A stretch of DNA of 64,000 nt, taken from the NCBI GenBank assembly GCA_945917765.1, contig CAMEHU010000001.1, positions 1-64,000 of the forward strand, written 5' to 3'. The notes beneath the pieces were generated by a model, which was given only the letters and a program-made list of their open reading frames with translations, ran no database searches and was not told the DNA's origin. Position 1 is the stretch's first letter; each line of letters begins with the position of its first letter. This DNA comes from an uncultured Lachnospiraceae bacterium (lineage in GTDB: Bacteria; Bacillota; Clostridia; TANB77; CAG-508). The position numbers and the translations under genes are program-made. This document shows positions 54,067 through 64,000 of the stretch, one piece after another.

Positions 54067-54362
54067 TTATAAATCACCTACTTCTTTAAGATACTTTGAT
54101 TATAGCATCAGGGGTAAAAATTGTCAAAGTACACTTGCAACAGTGTTTTCGTCTAAACCTCAGTAATATCAACAGGTTCAAGGTTTATTTTTATCAATGT
54201 TACATTTTTATCACATTTTTATTACAAAATTATTACATTGTTTCATTTTATATATTTTTATTTATAAATAGCCTTTTTATTTAGTTTTTTCATCTCATAT
54301 TCACATTTCGACATAATCAGACATAAAATATATTAACCTGCAAAAAATGGAGTGATGTTTAA

Positions 54363-55160
54363 TTGAAAAGGATAAAAAAAGGTGATATAGTTGGAAGATT
54401 ATCTTATGGAAAAGATATAATTTTCGTTGTTGATAGAATTATAAAACTAAATAATAACAATCAAATAGCAATATTAAAGGGCTTAACTATGAGAATTAAA
54501 GCTGATAGTGATATAACCGATTTAGAAATAATTGATAAAAGAATTGTAAAATCTAGTGAGAAAAAAATTGAGGATAGAATTTTGAATCATTTAAGTAAAT
54601 ATACAAAACGACAACGAAAATCTTATAATTTTGGTAAAATATTGCATTTAGATGGTGATAGTAGATATTCACAAAAATCCACTAGATACTATAGAGATAT
54701 GGGTATTAACGCTATTGTTAAAAACATTTCGGAAACAAGACAACCATTGGTAGTAAAAGGTCTGCTTAGTAAGTATAGACCTGATATTTTGGTGATTACA
54801 GGGCATGATGGAATGATTAAAAGAGGTACTGGTTTTAATGATATTTATAATTATAGACATTCTGCATATTTCGTAAAAACTGTTATTAATGCTAGACAAT
54901 GGGAGAATCACTCGAATAATTTAGCTATTTTTGCAGGTGCATGTCAAAGCTATTATGAAGCTCTTATCCAAGCAGGAGCAAATTTTGCTTCATCACCTGC
55001 TAGAATCTTAATAGATTTTATTGATCCATTAATAGTTGCTGAAAATATTGCTATTGCTGATAGAAATAATTTTGTTTCTATTAAGAATTTTGAAAACGAA
55101 TTAAGAGATGGTCAAAAAGGTATTAGTGGAATTGGGAGTTTTGGGAAGAAAAATGAATGA
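54363..55160 (+). CDS. yabG: sporulation peptidase YabG
   Basis: KKGDIVGRLSYGKDIIFVVDRI, VLHLDGDSRYSQKST-like, DILVITGHDGM, FAGACQSYYEALIQAGANFASSPARILI. Confidence 0.93.
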   Translation: MKRIKKGDIVGRLSYGKDIIFVVDRIIKLNNNNQIAILKGLTMRIKADSDITDLEIIDKRIVKSSEKKIEDRILNHLSKYTKRQRKSYNFGKILHLDGDSRYSQKSTRYYRDMGINAIVKNISETRQPLVVKGLLSKYRPDILVITGHDGMIKRGTGFNDIYNYRHSAYFVKTVINARQWENHSNNLAIFAGACQSYYEALIQAGANFASSPARILIDFIDPLIVAENIAIADRNNFVSIKNFENELRDGQKGISGIGSFGKKNE

Positions 55161-55255
55161 GCAATTTTTGGATGGTCTTTTTGAGACTTTTTGGGCGGTC
55201 TTTTGAGACTCAAAAGACCGCCCAAAGAGTCTCAAAAAGACCTCCCAAATTGCTC
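55159..55255. terminator. 97-bp nearly perfect palindrome, bidirectional terminator/REP family C
   Basis: GAGCAATTTTTGGATGGTCTTTTTGAGACTTTTTGGGCGGTCTTTTGAG-ACT-CAAAAGACCGCCCAAAGAGTCTCAAAAAGACCTCCCAAATTGCTC. Confidence 0.85.
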
Positions 55256-55259
55256 ACTT

Positions 55260-58154
55260 TTAATTAGCTTTATAAAACTCTTTTTCCTCATCAGTTATCT
55301 TAGTTAAAAACAATCTTGTATTTCTAAAATATCTAGTACAATCTAATGCTGCTTTTTTTATTTTATCACTTTCTGATTTATGGAAATTTGAGTAAATTAT
55401 TTCATTGAAATTTCTTCTAAATTCATAGAAATATCCTCTGTCAAATTTGTTTAATAAATCATATATACCTAAAATATACTCCTCTTCAGCACCTTCAACT
55501 AAGGCTTTTTCAATAATTTTCATTACATCAACTGAATTTAATTCCTCTTGTTTTATAGAACATAGTTCAACTAAATTTTCTAATAACGTATAGTTTCCTT
55601 TTATTAATTCAGCATTTTCAACAGCTTTTTTGTATTCTTCTGAATCAAAATTTTCATCTGGTGTATTTTCTTCTTCAGCCATTGAAATATCATCTACATC
55701 GCATTCTATTACATCTGTTAATTTGTAATTAGATAATTTTTCTTCAATTTTCAAGCAATCATCTATAGAATTAACATCTGATAAAATTTGATTAATAACT
55801 TCAGACATTCTATAAACATCACCATTATCTAAACATTTAGCCATAAAAGCATATGCTTTATCATAATCTAAATTATCTAAACCTTTAATATTTTGATTTA
55901 ATTCATATACTTTACTTATTCTTGTGAAATTATCATCTAATTCTTGAATAACTGCATTTGGTTCTGTAGCTAAACTAATGTTGTTTACTAAGAATTTTAC
56001 ATATTCAGAAATATTTCCACCTTCTTCATAAAATGGATCACTATTTTCTTTCAAGAACTCAAAAGATTTATCATAATTTTCTTTTGAAATACTTTCACTA
56101 ATTCTTCTAATTAATACATTCATTATATTAGCAGGAATTTCAATTTCTAAATTGCTAAATAGATTTAATGCATTGTCTGGATAATAATTATAATTATCTG
56201 CAACAATTTCTAAATACTTAGTATACTCTGATTCAGAAATATAGTCTTTATTTGCGTTAATCAATGTATTTAAATTTTCAAAGTATTCTTTATCAGAAGG
56301 ATTGTTTTTATATACTTCTAATAAGTTGACAAAATTATTTGTAATAAATTCCTTCTTATCTTGTTTATTATCAAATTCCTCAGTTAATTCTAATATTTCT
56401 TGACTTGTTAATTCAGTAAGATTTTCTTCTCCTAAAATATACGAATTAATATTTTTTCCTTTAAATAATTTTTCAGATTTTATTTTAGTTGCATACATTA
56501 ATGTAGGCATATTTTCAATTTGATAATTTCTAGTTTGTCTTAAGAAATACACAAGAGGTCTACTTTTATTTGTAAAGAATGGTTTTAAATCATCATCAAT
56601 ATCATTCCATGCATTTCGTAAATCATCTGGCTCCATGCAATAATATTTTGTAATATCATCTAAATAATCGAAATCTATAAATAAAGTATTATAGAATTTT
56701 TCGAAATCCGCTTGTAGAACAGAAATCTTAGCTAATTGACATTCAAAATCCTTGCTATTTAAAATTTTATCATCAATTTTTCCGCTTTCTATTCTTTTGG
56801 CAATTAATAATTTATTATGAATATAATTATTAATTAGTTTTTTAGCATGTCTTGGTGTAACAACATTTCTATAAACTAAAACATTTCTTATAGTTTTTTC
56901 AAATGTAGCCAAATCACTGTATTCTTCAATAAAATCAGAAGCTTCTTGTTCAACTAAATTAACTGCATAATCTTTAATATCTGTGTTTGAAAAATGTGGC
57001 ACATCAAATTTAAATTGAAATACCTTATCTAAAATTCTTTCTAATTTTAGAGGTCGGTAATTTGCACCATTTTTCATTTGATTTCTAACTTTAATTGCTT
57101 TTTCTAAAATCTTGTCATCAATTGAAACTAAAATAATGCAATTAATATATTCGCTGCAATGCTTAATATCATCAAGAGTTTTTAGCATTTTAGCAACAGT
57201 TAGTTTATCAATATCTTCAATAATAATTATATTTTTTCTTAATGAATCTATAATTTGTGAATTAATAATTTGTTTGTTAATTATTGTTGAATTTTGAGCA
57301 ATATTATTCTGCTTAATATCCATTATTTGAGCATCATTATTTATATTTAAACTTGTTCCTTTAATATTATTTTCACTATTTTTCTTTTCTGCTACAGATT
57401 TTTTAGTTGCAATCATTAAAGTTTGCACAATGTATGCAATTGCAGTTAAGCCAAATGCGAAAATCATAATCATTAAGAAGTTTTCACGATAATTTAAATA
57501 AGTATTCTCAACAAAGAAAACATCATTACTATAAATAGATTTATTCCCCATATATTCCATGAAAATAAAAATTAAAGTTGTAATTAAAAAACAAATTAGA
57601 AATGTTAAAACGAATTTTACAACACTAAAAATCCCTTTAACTGCTGATTTTCTTTGGTCCTTTAAATCTTCTTTTTTATCTTCTTCTATATATGCATCAC
57701 TATTATAATAATCATCAATTAAATTTTGTTTTTCTGTTTCTGAATCCACACTTTTTTGTGCATTTGCATCACTTGAAATAGCTGTAGATTGAACATTATT
57801 GGCAATGTCTGCATTATTTAAAACAGCATTATTGTTGATATTGGCAACACATTGAACGCTTTGTACACAATTCTCATCTAATATTTGTTTTAATGTAGTT
57901 TCATTTTTCCATATATTAATTTTTTTAACATTATATTCTTCAGGCAAATTTTCATATTTCTCAGCAACCATATTAATTATAGAAGATTTACCAATTCCAC
58001 TTTTTCCATTTACAGATATTGCAAATGGTGGCTTTGTAGTGTCTATAATTGATATTATGTTATTAACTACATCTTTGGCTCCAAGTTTATCTTGGTTGAT
58101 TGATGTGAGTTCTTCATCTTTAATAAAATATTTTTTTATTATTTCATCACTCAT
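55260..58154 (-). CDS. KAP-type P-loop NTPase with transmembrane insertion
   Basis: Walker A VNGKSGIGKSSIINM; two TM helices ~aa 180-260; Walker B-like NIIIIEDIDKL. Confidence 0.82.
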   Translation of the reverse strand: MSDEIIKKYFIKDEELTSINQDKLGAKDVVNNIISIIDTTKPPFAISVNGKSGIGKSSIINMVAEKYENLPEEYNVKKINIWKNETTLKQILDENCVQSVQCVANINNNAVLNNADIANNVQSTAISSDANAQKSVDSETEKQNLIDDYYNSDAYIEEDKKEDLKDQRKSAVKGIFSVVKFVLTFLICFLITTLIFIFMEYMGNKSIYSNDVFFVENTYLNYRENFLMIMIFAFGLTAIAYIVQTLMIATKKSVAEKKNSENNIKGTSLNINNDAQIMDIKQNNIAQNSTIINKQIINSQIIDSLRKNIIIIEDIDKLTVAKMLKTLDDIKHCSEYINCIILVSIDDKILEKAIKVRNQMKNGANYRPLKLERILDKVFQFKFDVPHFSNTDIKDYAVNLVEQEASDFIEEYSDLATFEKTIRNVLVYRNVVTPRHAKKLINNYIHNKLLIAKRIESGKIDDKILNSKDFECQLAKISVLQADFEKFYNTLFIDFDYLDDITKYYCMEPDDLRNAWNDIDDDLKPFFTNKSRPLVYFLRQTRNYQIENMPTLMYATKIKSEKLFKGKNINSYILGEENLTELTSQEILELTEEFDNKQDKKEFITNNFVNLLEVYKNNPSDKEYFENLNTLINANKDYISESEYTKYLEIVADNYNYYPDNALNLFSNLEIEIPANIMNVLIRRISESISKENYDKSFEFLKENSDPFYEEGGNISEYVKFLVNNISLATEPNAVIQELDDNFTRISKVYELNQNIKGLDNLDYDKAYAFMAKCLDNGDVYRMSEVINQILSDVNSIDDCLKIEEKLSNYKLTDVIECDVDDISMAEEENTPDENFDSEEYKKAVENAELIKGNYTLLENLVELCSIKQEELNSVDVMKIIEKALVEGAEEEYILGIYDLLNKFDRGYFYEFRRNFNEIIYSNFHKSESDKIKKAALDCTRYFRNTRLFLTKITDEEKEFYKAN

Positions 58155-58252
58155 TATTAATTCAACATCCCTTCGATTTTTTTCTTATAAAGTATATCAG
58201 ATTTTTGAAGGAATTTCAATGGGTTGGGGATTATTTAATCTCAAAAAAAGTA

Positions 58253-58281
58253 TTGACATAATACTAATATTATGATATATT
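58253..58281 (+). promoter_or_regulatory. sigma-A-type promoter of the 111-aa orphan gene
   Basis: TTGACA, 17-nt spacer, TATATT. Confidence 0.75.
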
Positions 58282-58330
58282 ATAGTCCACACGTTTATAA
58301 ACCCCATTCATAAATGAAAGGAGCATAATT

Positions 58331-58666
58331 ATGTTCTATGATTATGAATATTATCCCGCTCAACCAAAAACACTCTTTCAGGGTACTGGAGCTGAATTAG
58401 CTAAAAAATTAAAAGCTAATCCTCAGTTATTTATAGTTGGCGGTGGTAATGGCTCATGGGTACTTGCAGGTTATTCATTTGGAAGAATCTATGAATTTGA
58501 CAATGAATCCTCTCGTACACTCATTCGTTCAGTAACTCCTAGCAAAGATCTTATCAGACTCATGCACAACAAAACAAAAGTGACTGAGAAAGATTATCAG
58601 GTTATTGCTGAGGATCTGAATAGTGGTAAGTTGAGCTTTGATGAACTCACTAAACCTCTGTATTGA
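58331..58666 (+). CDS. orphan hypothetical protein (111 aa)
   Basis: ORF with GAAAGGAGC RBS, own promoter and terminator; GC-richer than surroundings. Confidence 0.75.
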   Translation: MFYDYEYYPAQPKTLFQGTGAELAKKLKANPQLFIVGGGNGSWVLAGYSFGRIYEFDNESSRTLIRSVTPSKDLIRLMHNKTKVTEKDYQVIAEDLNSGKLSFDELTKPLY

Positions 58667-58670
58667 GCCG

Positions 58671-58705
58671 AAAAACAAGCTGGAGATTTTTTCTCCAGCT
58701 TGTTT
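58671..58705 (+). terminator. terminator of the orphan gene
   Basis: ACAAGCTGGAGATTTTTTCTCCAGCTTGTTTTTTT. Confidence 0.85.
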
Positions 58706-58793
58706 TTTTAGTTCAATAATAAATGTCGAAATATGTAACAACAATCGTGTTACGCATTTCGACATTTTTTGACAAATTAAATTACTAATATTA

Positions 58794-59204
58794 TTAATCT
58801 CTACTATACAAATCCCTTGTATAAACTTTATCTTTAACAACCTCCAAAGCACTTTCTAATCTATTAGCTAAAATAACATCACTATCTTCAGAAAATTCTT
58901 CGAAATCATTTACAACTCTACAACCATTAAACTCAGTTGCCTTTAAAGTAGGTTCATAAATAATAATTTCAACATCCTCATCTTTTAATCTTTCAATAAT
59001 ACCTTGAATGGCACTTGCTCTAAAGTTATCAGAATCTGTTTTCATTGTTAATCTATAAATACCAACTACTTCAGGGTCTCTACGCATAATCATTTCAGTT
59101 ATATGTTTCTTTCTAGTTCTATTAGAACGTACAATAGCTCTAATTAAGTTTTGTGGTACATTATCATAATTAGCTAATAATTGCTTTGTATCTTTTGGTA
59201 AACA
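58794..59204 (-). pseudogene. C-terminal fragment of a UDP-glucose/GDP-mannose dehydrogenase, interrupted
   Basis: [35 protein letters not shown].. is the dehydrogenase C-terminal core; upstream residues [12 protein letters not shown] do not match the expected YGGY and come from the adjacent element. Confidence 0.82.
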
Positions 59205-59261
59205 ACCTGTCGCTTCTATTGTGTGTAATATTCTTAACAAAAACCAAAAGAAAACCTGTAT

Positions 59262-60944
59262 TTATGCAGGTTTTAAGTAACTTTTGTTTTTCTTGACATA
59301 TTTTAGTAAATTTTGATAAATATCTTGATATTTAAAAACAATCTCGACTTTTTTATCTTCAAAAATATATATGCATTCTATAAATTTAAAAAGTATATCT
59401 CTATCAATTTTCTTAAATAATTCTCTATTGTTAAAAAGTTTTATTAAATCAACTTGATAGTTTGGAATATTATCTAATTCTTCCAATTCCTTATCAATTA
59501 TTTTAATTGTTTCTCTAATTTCTAAAATTTCATTATTATATGAACTTGAATAATTTTTATAATCTTCAAAAGTTATTATTTCTTCTTTCCAATCTGTATA
59601 TAAAGATTGTTTTAATTTCATTTTTTGGTTAATACTTTCTGATAAAGTATTTTTTCTTTCTAGCAGAATATCTCCTTTTATTGATAATTTTTTATTTTTA
59701 GAAATCAATTCTAAATCATCATTTAATTTGGTAACTAACTTTATTTGCTTGTTAATTGATTTTCTTACAATTTCAATTAAATCGTCTTCTTTTATTCTAT
59801 GAGGAGTACAGCCCTTTGAATTAACTTTATTAGTACCACATATATAATATTTTAATCTACTTCCATCTTTTCTTGGTCTTCTACTCTCTAAATAATAAAG
59901 TCCTCTATGACAATCATTACAAATTAAAAAGCCTGAAAACAAAGCGTAATCATGATTTTTTCTTCTTATTTGAATTATCTTTGAATAATACTTTTCTTGA
60001 ATCCATTTAAAATCTTCTTTACTTACTAATGCTTCATGGGTATTTTCAACTCTAATCCAATCTTCTTTTTCTACATCTATTCTTTTCTTCAACTTATAAC
60101 TTATTTTATTCTTTTTATTTTGAATTAAGTTACCTGTATAAATTTCATTTCTTAATATATTTGATATAATTCTTGGATTCCATTTTATTTCATCAATATT
60201 TTCATCTGTTACAATATTAGTCTTATAAGATTGACCTTTTTGCTTTTTATATTGAGAAGGTGTTGGAAATTTTCTTTCGTTAAGATAATCTGCAATCTGA
60301 ATTGCTGTTTTATTATTTAATGCTAATTCAAAAATCAGTTTCACTATTTTTGCACCTTCCATATCAATTAGCAAATGATATTTATTATCTGGATCTTTTC
60401 TATATCCAAATGGTACATGTGCAGCTATATATTCTCCCTTTTTTTGTTTTATTCTATATACAGATTTTATCTTTCTTGAAATATCTCTTGCGTATTCATC
60501 ATTAATAAGATTCTTGAAATTTACTAACATACTGCTCGATGACTCAGGATTTTTAAAGCTATCTATTTTATCAATTATTGATATGAATCGTACCCTCATA
60601 GTTGGAAAAGTATCTTCTAAAAATCTTCCAACCTCTACATAGTTCCTGCCAAACCTTGATAAATCTTTAACTATGATTGTATCGATTTTACTTTTTTTTA
60701 AATCTTTTAACATTTCTTGAAATCCTGGTCTATTGAAACTTGTGCCAGAATATCCATCATCTACATATTCACTAATAAAAACCAAATCTTCATTACTATC
60801 AATATACTTTTTTATAATTCTTCTTTGATTTTCTATACTATTACTCTCTGTATCTTTTTTAATTTTGTCTTCTTGGGATAATCTCAAATATATTCCAACT
60901 TTAAATAAAGTATCATTTTCATTTCTATATCTCGAAATAGACAT
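59262..60944 (-). CDS. large serine recombinase 1
   Basis: GIYLRLSQED, YVDDGYSGTSFNRPGFQEML, IIVKDLSRFGRNYVEVG, zinc ribbon CNDCHRGLYYLESRR. Confidence 0.95.
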   Translation of the reverse strand: MSISRYRNENDTLFKVGIYLRLSQEDKIKKDTESNSIENQRRIIKKYIDSNEDLVFISEYVDDGYSGTSFNRPGFQEMLKDLKKSKIDTIIVKDLSRFGRNYVEVGRFLEDTFPTMRVRFISIIDKIDSFKNPESSSSMLVNFKNLINDEYARDISRKIKSVYRIKQKKGEYIAAHVPFGYRKDPDNKYHLLIDMEGAKIVKLIFELALNNKTAIQIADYLNERKFPTPSQYKKQKGQSYKTNIVTDENIDEIKWNPRIISNILRNEIYTGNLIQNKKNKISYKLKKRIDVEKEDWIRVENTHEALVSKEDFKWIQEKYYSKIIQIRRKNHDYALFSGFLICNDCHRGLYYLESRRPRKDGSRLKYYICGTNKVNSKGCTPHRIKEDDLIEIVRKSINKQIKLVTKLNDDLELISKNKKLSIKGDILLERKNTLSESINQKMKLKQSLYTDWKEEIITFEDYKNYSSSYNNEILEIRETIKIIDKELEELDNIPNYQVDLIKLFNNRELFKKIDRDILFKFIECIYIFEDKKVEIVFKYQDIYQNLLKYVKKNKSYLKPA

Positions 60945-61044
60945 TTTCATCACCTCCATTACAATTTACTTTATTTTGATTGTTTGTACGATTGTGTCAT
61001 TTTATATTTTGCACATTATAAAAGCAGAGCTTCAATTTACTCTG

Positions 61045-62709
61045 CTATGTATTCTTTTTAATCTTTTTTGCTAACTTCAATAATTTTTTATATTCATCTT
61101 GATATTTAAATTCAATTTCAATAGTTCCGTCTTCATTTGAATAAATATTATTTATTAAATCATCAATTAACTTTTTATTAAGTGTTTTAATATTTTCATA
61201 CTCTTTTATATTTTTAAATATTTCCTTATTATCATTTAGCTTTTCTTCTTCTTCCAATTTTTCAGAATATTTCTTGTATCTATCATTTAATATGTTAATT
61301 GTTTTTTCTGCACCATTAACATATTTCATATATTCTTCTTTTGTAATAATACCAAGTTTCCAATCTTCATAAAACTTTTGCTTTATTTTCCTTTTTTCTT
61401 TCATTTCTTTTTCAATTCTTTCAATTGTTGCTTTTGTATCATTATCAGTTCCTTGATTTATTATTTCATCAATTAATTTGTCTGCTTTGAGATATAGTTT
61501 AATTTGATGTTTTATTGCTTTTAAAACAATCTTATCTAAATTTTCACTTCTAATCATATTTTTTATACATTCATTTCTAGAAATATTAGTATAGGTAGAA
61601 CAATAATAATTGTAATTCATAATTTCTGGATTACTTCTTCTATGTCCTGTATATTTTCTAATCATAAATTTTTTACATTTACCACATTTCAAATGTCCTG
61701 CATATAAATTAGGCTGGCTTTTAATTGCACCTGTATATTGTTTTTCTTCTAATATCTTTTGAACTTTTTTAAATTCCTCTCTTGTAATTATTGCATCATG
61801 TGTATTTTCGACAATGATCCATTCTTCTTTATCTGTTCTTATTGATTTATGGTTTTTATGACTTAAACATTTTTGTTTGCCTTGAATCAAATCACCACAA
61901 TATACTTGATTTTCTAATATAGATTTAACCGATTGAATAGTCCATTTTTTATTAGAAATTGTTTCTTCTGTACAACTGGGATTTCCATATTTTAAATTTT
62001 GAACTTCTTTTTTATATCTTGAAGGGCAATAGATGTCATTATCGTTCAAATACCTTACTATAGCGCCATATCCTTCTCCATCTATGAATTTTTTATATAT
62101 TAATTTTATTATTTTAGCTGCTTCGTCATCAATTATAAACTTATGCTTATCCTCTGGGTTTTTGATATAGCCATAAGGAGCAAGTCCTTGCATAAAATTT
62201 CCTTTTTTAGCCCCAATAAGTTTAACACTTCTAATTTTTCTAGATATATCTCTACAATACTCTTCATTTATCATATTTTTAAAAGGAAATATCATGCTAT
62301 TTAGTGATTCAGGATTTTTAAAATTATCTATTTTATCACTTATTGATATAAATCTAATTTTGTACTGAGGAAATACTTGTTCAATAAAATTTCCAACTTC
62401 AATATAGTTTCTACCAAACCTTGACAAGTCTTTAACTATAATTGTATTTATAGATCCTTTTTGAATATCATCTAGCATTCTTTGAAAAGAAGGTCTTTTA
62501 AAGTCTGTTCCAGTAAAGCCATCATCTATATAATAATCATATAATTCAATATCACTCTCATTTTTTAAGTAATAATCAATTATTTCTCTTTGACTTGTCA
62601 CAGAATTGCTTTCTTCTTTATCACCATCTTCTTGGCTTAATCTTATATATGCAGCACAATTAAATTTTTTCTTAGTTATTTCATTCGACTTATATCTACT
62701 TTTCCCCAT
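61045..62709 (-). CDS. large serine recombinase 2
   Basis: AYIRLSQEDGDKEESNSVTSQREII, YIDDGFTGTDFKRPSFQRML, KDLSRFGRNYIEVG, zinc ribbon CGKCKKFMIRK. Confidence 0.95.
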   Translation of the reverse strand: MGKSRYKSNEITKKKFNCAAYIRLSQEDGDKEESNSVTSQREIIDYYLKNESDIELYDYYIDDGFTGTDFKRPSFQRMLDDIQKGSINTIIVKDLSRFGRNYIEVGNFIEQVFPQYKIRFISISDKIDNFKNPESLNSMIFPFKNMINEEYCRDISRKIRSVKLIGAKKGNFMQGLAPYGYIKNPEDKHKFIIDDEAAKIIKLIYKKFIDGEGYGAIVRYLNDNDIYCPSRYKKEVQNLKYGNPSCTEETISNKKWTIQSVKSILENQVYCGDLIQGKQKCLSHKNHKSIRTDKEEWIIVENTHDAIITREEFKKVQKILEEKQYTGAIKSQPNLYAGHLKCGKCKKFMIRKYTGHRRSNPEIMNYNYYCSTYTNISRNECIKNMIRSENLDKIVLKAIKHQIKLYLKADKLIDEIINQGTDNDTKATIERIEKEMKEKRKIKQKFYEDWKLGIITKEEYMKYVNGAEKTINILNDRYKKYSEKLEEEEKLNDNKEIFKNIKEYENIKTLNKKLIDDLINNIYSNEDGTIEIEFKYQDEYKKLLKLAKKIKKNT

Positions 62710-64000
62710 TGCTTATCTCCTTACTAAAATTTCTTATCATTTCATATACATCATTATTCAAATATATAATTTCAATTGATTTATCTGATTTTACATATAT
62801 TACTTCAATCAATTCTTCTAATATTTTTTCATTAAGTTCATCTAAATTACGATATTTCTTAAAACATCTTATAAAATCTTTAATAATTCTTTTGTCATGT
62901 GATAATGTGAATTCCTTTTCTTTAAGTTTGTTTAATTCTTTCAAAAGTTTCTTCATTTCGTTATTGTATGTTTCAAAATAAAAATCATAATCGTCATTTG
63001 TAATTAAATCTTTCTTTAAATCGTACAAAATTTCTTTTTTTAAATTTTCTAATTCTTCCATTCTCTTATTTTTTAAAGATATTTCATCTGCAATTTTAAC
63101 TAATTCTTCATTATCATGCATAGAATCGAGTTTATTAATTTCAAAATCTATTAGAAATTCTGTATCACTATTTATTTTCTCAATTACTTTACTCATTAAT
63201 TCTTCATATTTAATACTTCTGCTTAAGCAAAGTTTCTTTGACATTCTTTTATAAGTGAAACAATTATATACCAAATAAGTTTTATCTTTGTATTTGTTGC
63301 ATGATGTTTTAACCATATTTTTTTTACAATCATAGCATTTTAAATATCCTCTAAAGATTGAGTTAAAAACATTTCTTTTTAACTTTGTAGCTGTCGTCCT
63401 AGATAAGATACATTCTTGAGCTTTTTTGAATGTTTCTTTATCTATTATTGGCTCATGATGATTTTCAACTCTAATCCAATCTTCTTTTGGCACAGGAACA
63501 CTAACTCTTACTTTATTATTTAGTGTGGTAGTTTTTCCTTGAACTAAAGTGCCACAGTAAACTTCATTTTTTAGAATATTACTTATTTTTGTAGAATCCC
63601 AATAATATTTTTTAGAATGCTCAACATTATTTCTTTTACAAAAATGTTCTTTTGGACAATCAATATTTTCTTCATTTAGTTTATAAGCAATTTTTGTTGA
63701 GCTTTCTCCTGCAATGCACATTTCAAATATCATTGTAATTATATCTTTAACTTCTAAATCTATAACATAGTTTTTATCTTTTAATAAATATCCATATGGT
63801 GCAGAACCACTGGTTATTTCTCCATTCAACCTTTGTACTTCTTTTACTTTTTTTACTTTTCTAGCAATATCCCTACAATATTCATCGTTCATTAGATTTT
63901 TAAATGGTACTATTACGCTATTTAAAGACTCGGGATTTTTAACATTATCAATGTTGTCATTAATAGATATAAATCTTATTCCCATACTTGGGAATATATA
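62696..64000 (-). CDS. large serine recombinase 3, N-terminus off window
   Basis: FISINDNIDNVKNPESLNSVIVPFKNLMNDEYCRDIARKVK, recombinase domain and zinc ribbon CYDCKKNMVKTSC; frame open to window end; 14-nt overlap with recombinase 2. Confidence 0.93.
   Translation of the reverse strand, partial: YIFPSMGIRFISINDNIDNVKNPESLNSVIVPFKNLMNDEYCRDIARKVKKVKEVQRLNGEITSGSAPYGYLLKDKNYVIDLEVKDIITMIFEMCIAGESSTKIAYKLNEENIDCPKEHFCKRNNVEHSKKYYWDSTKISNILKNEVYCGTLVQGKTTTLNNKVRVSVPVPKEDWIRVENHHEPIIDKETFKKAQECILSRTTATKLKRNVFNSIFRGYLKCYDCKKNMVKTSCNKYKDKTYLVYNCFTYKRMSKKLCLSRSIKYEELMSKVIEKINSDTEFLIDFEINKLDSMHDNEELVKIADEISLKNKRMEELENLKKEILYDLKKDLITNDDYDFYFETYNNEMKKLLKELNKLKEKEFTLSHDKRIIKDFIRCFKKYRNLDELNEKILEELIEVIYVKSDKSIEIIYLNNDVYEMIRNFSKEISNGEK

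Larger units (their letters stand above)
59204..64000 (-). mobile_element. left portion of an integrative element carrying three large serine recombinases; right end off window
   Basis: Recombinase trio directly abutting an interrupted chromosomal gene. Confidence 0.8.

Noticed and set aside
58794-59240. 148-aa ORF as an intact small gene
   Set aside because: Only the region from CLPKDTKQ matches a dehydrogenase C-terminus; the first ~12 codons derive from the inserted element and use a TTG start.

Overview
AT-rich window from a spore-forming Firmicute, probably Clostridia (gpr, yabG, ytxC-like, yunB-like, SPOCS/LysM and veg genes). Coding density is high and most genes lie on the minus strand. 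Most of it is ordinary core genome: clpP (partial), tig, tsaD, lysS, recN, gpr, rbgA, queA/tgt, ileS with a T-box, ftsH, a class A PBP, dprA, folD, dxs (frame-disrupted), thyX-like, nth, rplM-rpsI. Items outside this background: (i) a 12-unit, ~24-nt-period degenerate repeat array directly downstream of veg, ending at a strong hairpin terminator; (ii) two ~165-nt palindromic MITE-like elements with diverged but self-complementary arms and a conserved GC-rich core, plus a solo left end; (iii) a dense set of REP-like palindromes sharing a TGGGGACG-type core with different 5-bp clamps, many abutting stop codons; (iv) small islands of orphan genes with atypical composition, including two sub-60-aa ORFs missing from the ORF track; (v) an ECF sigma factor carrying its own C-terminal membrane anchors next to a VWA-domain protein; (vi) a tandem trio of large serine recombinases whose left boundary interrupts a nucleotide-sugar dehydrogenase gene. 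All family names come from reading the sequences by eye; no searches were run.
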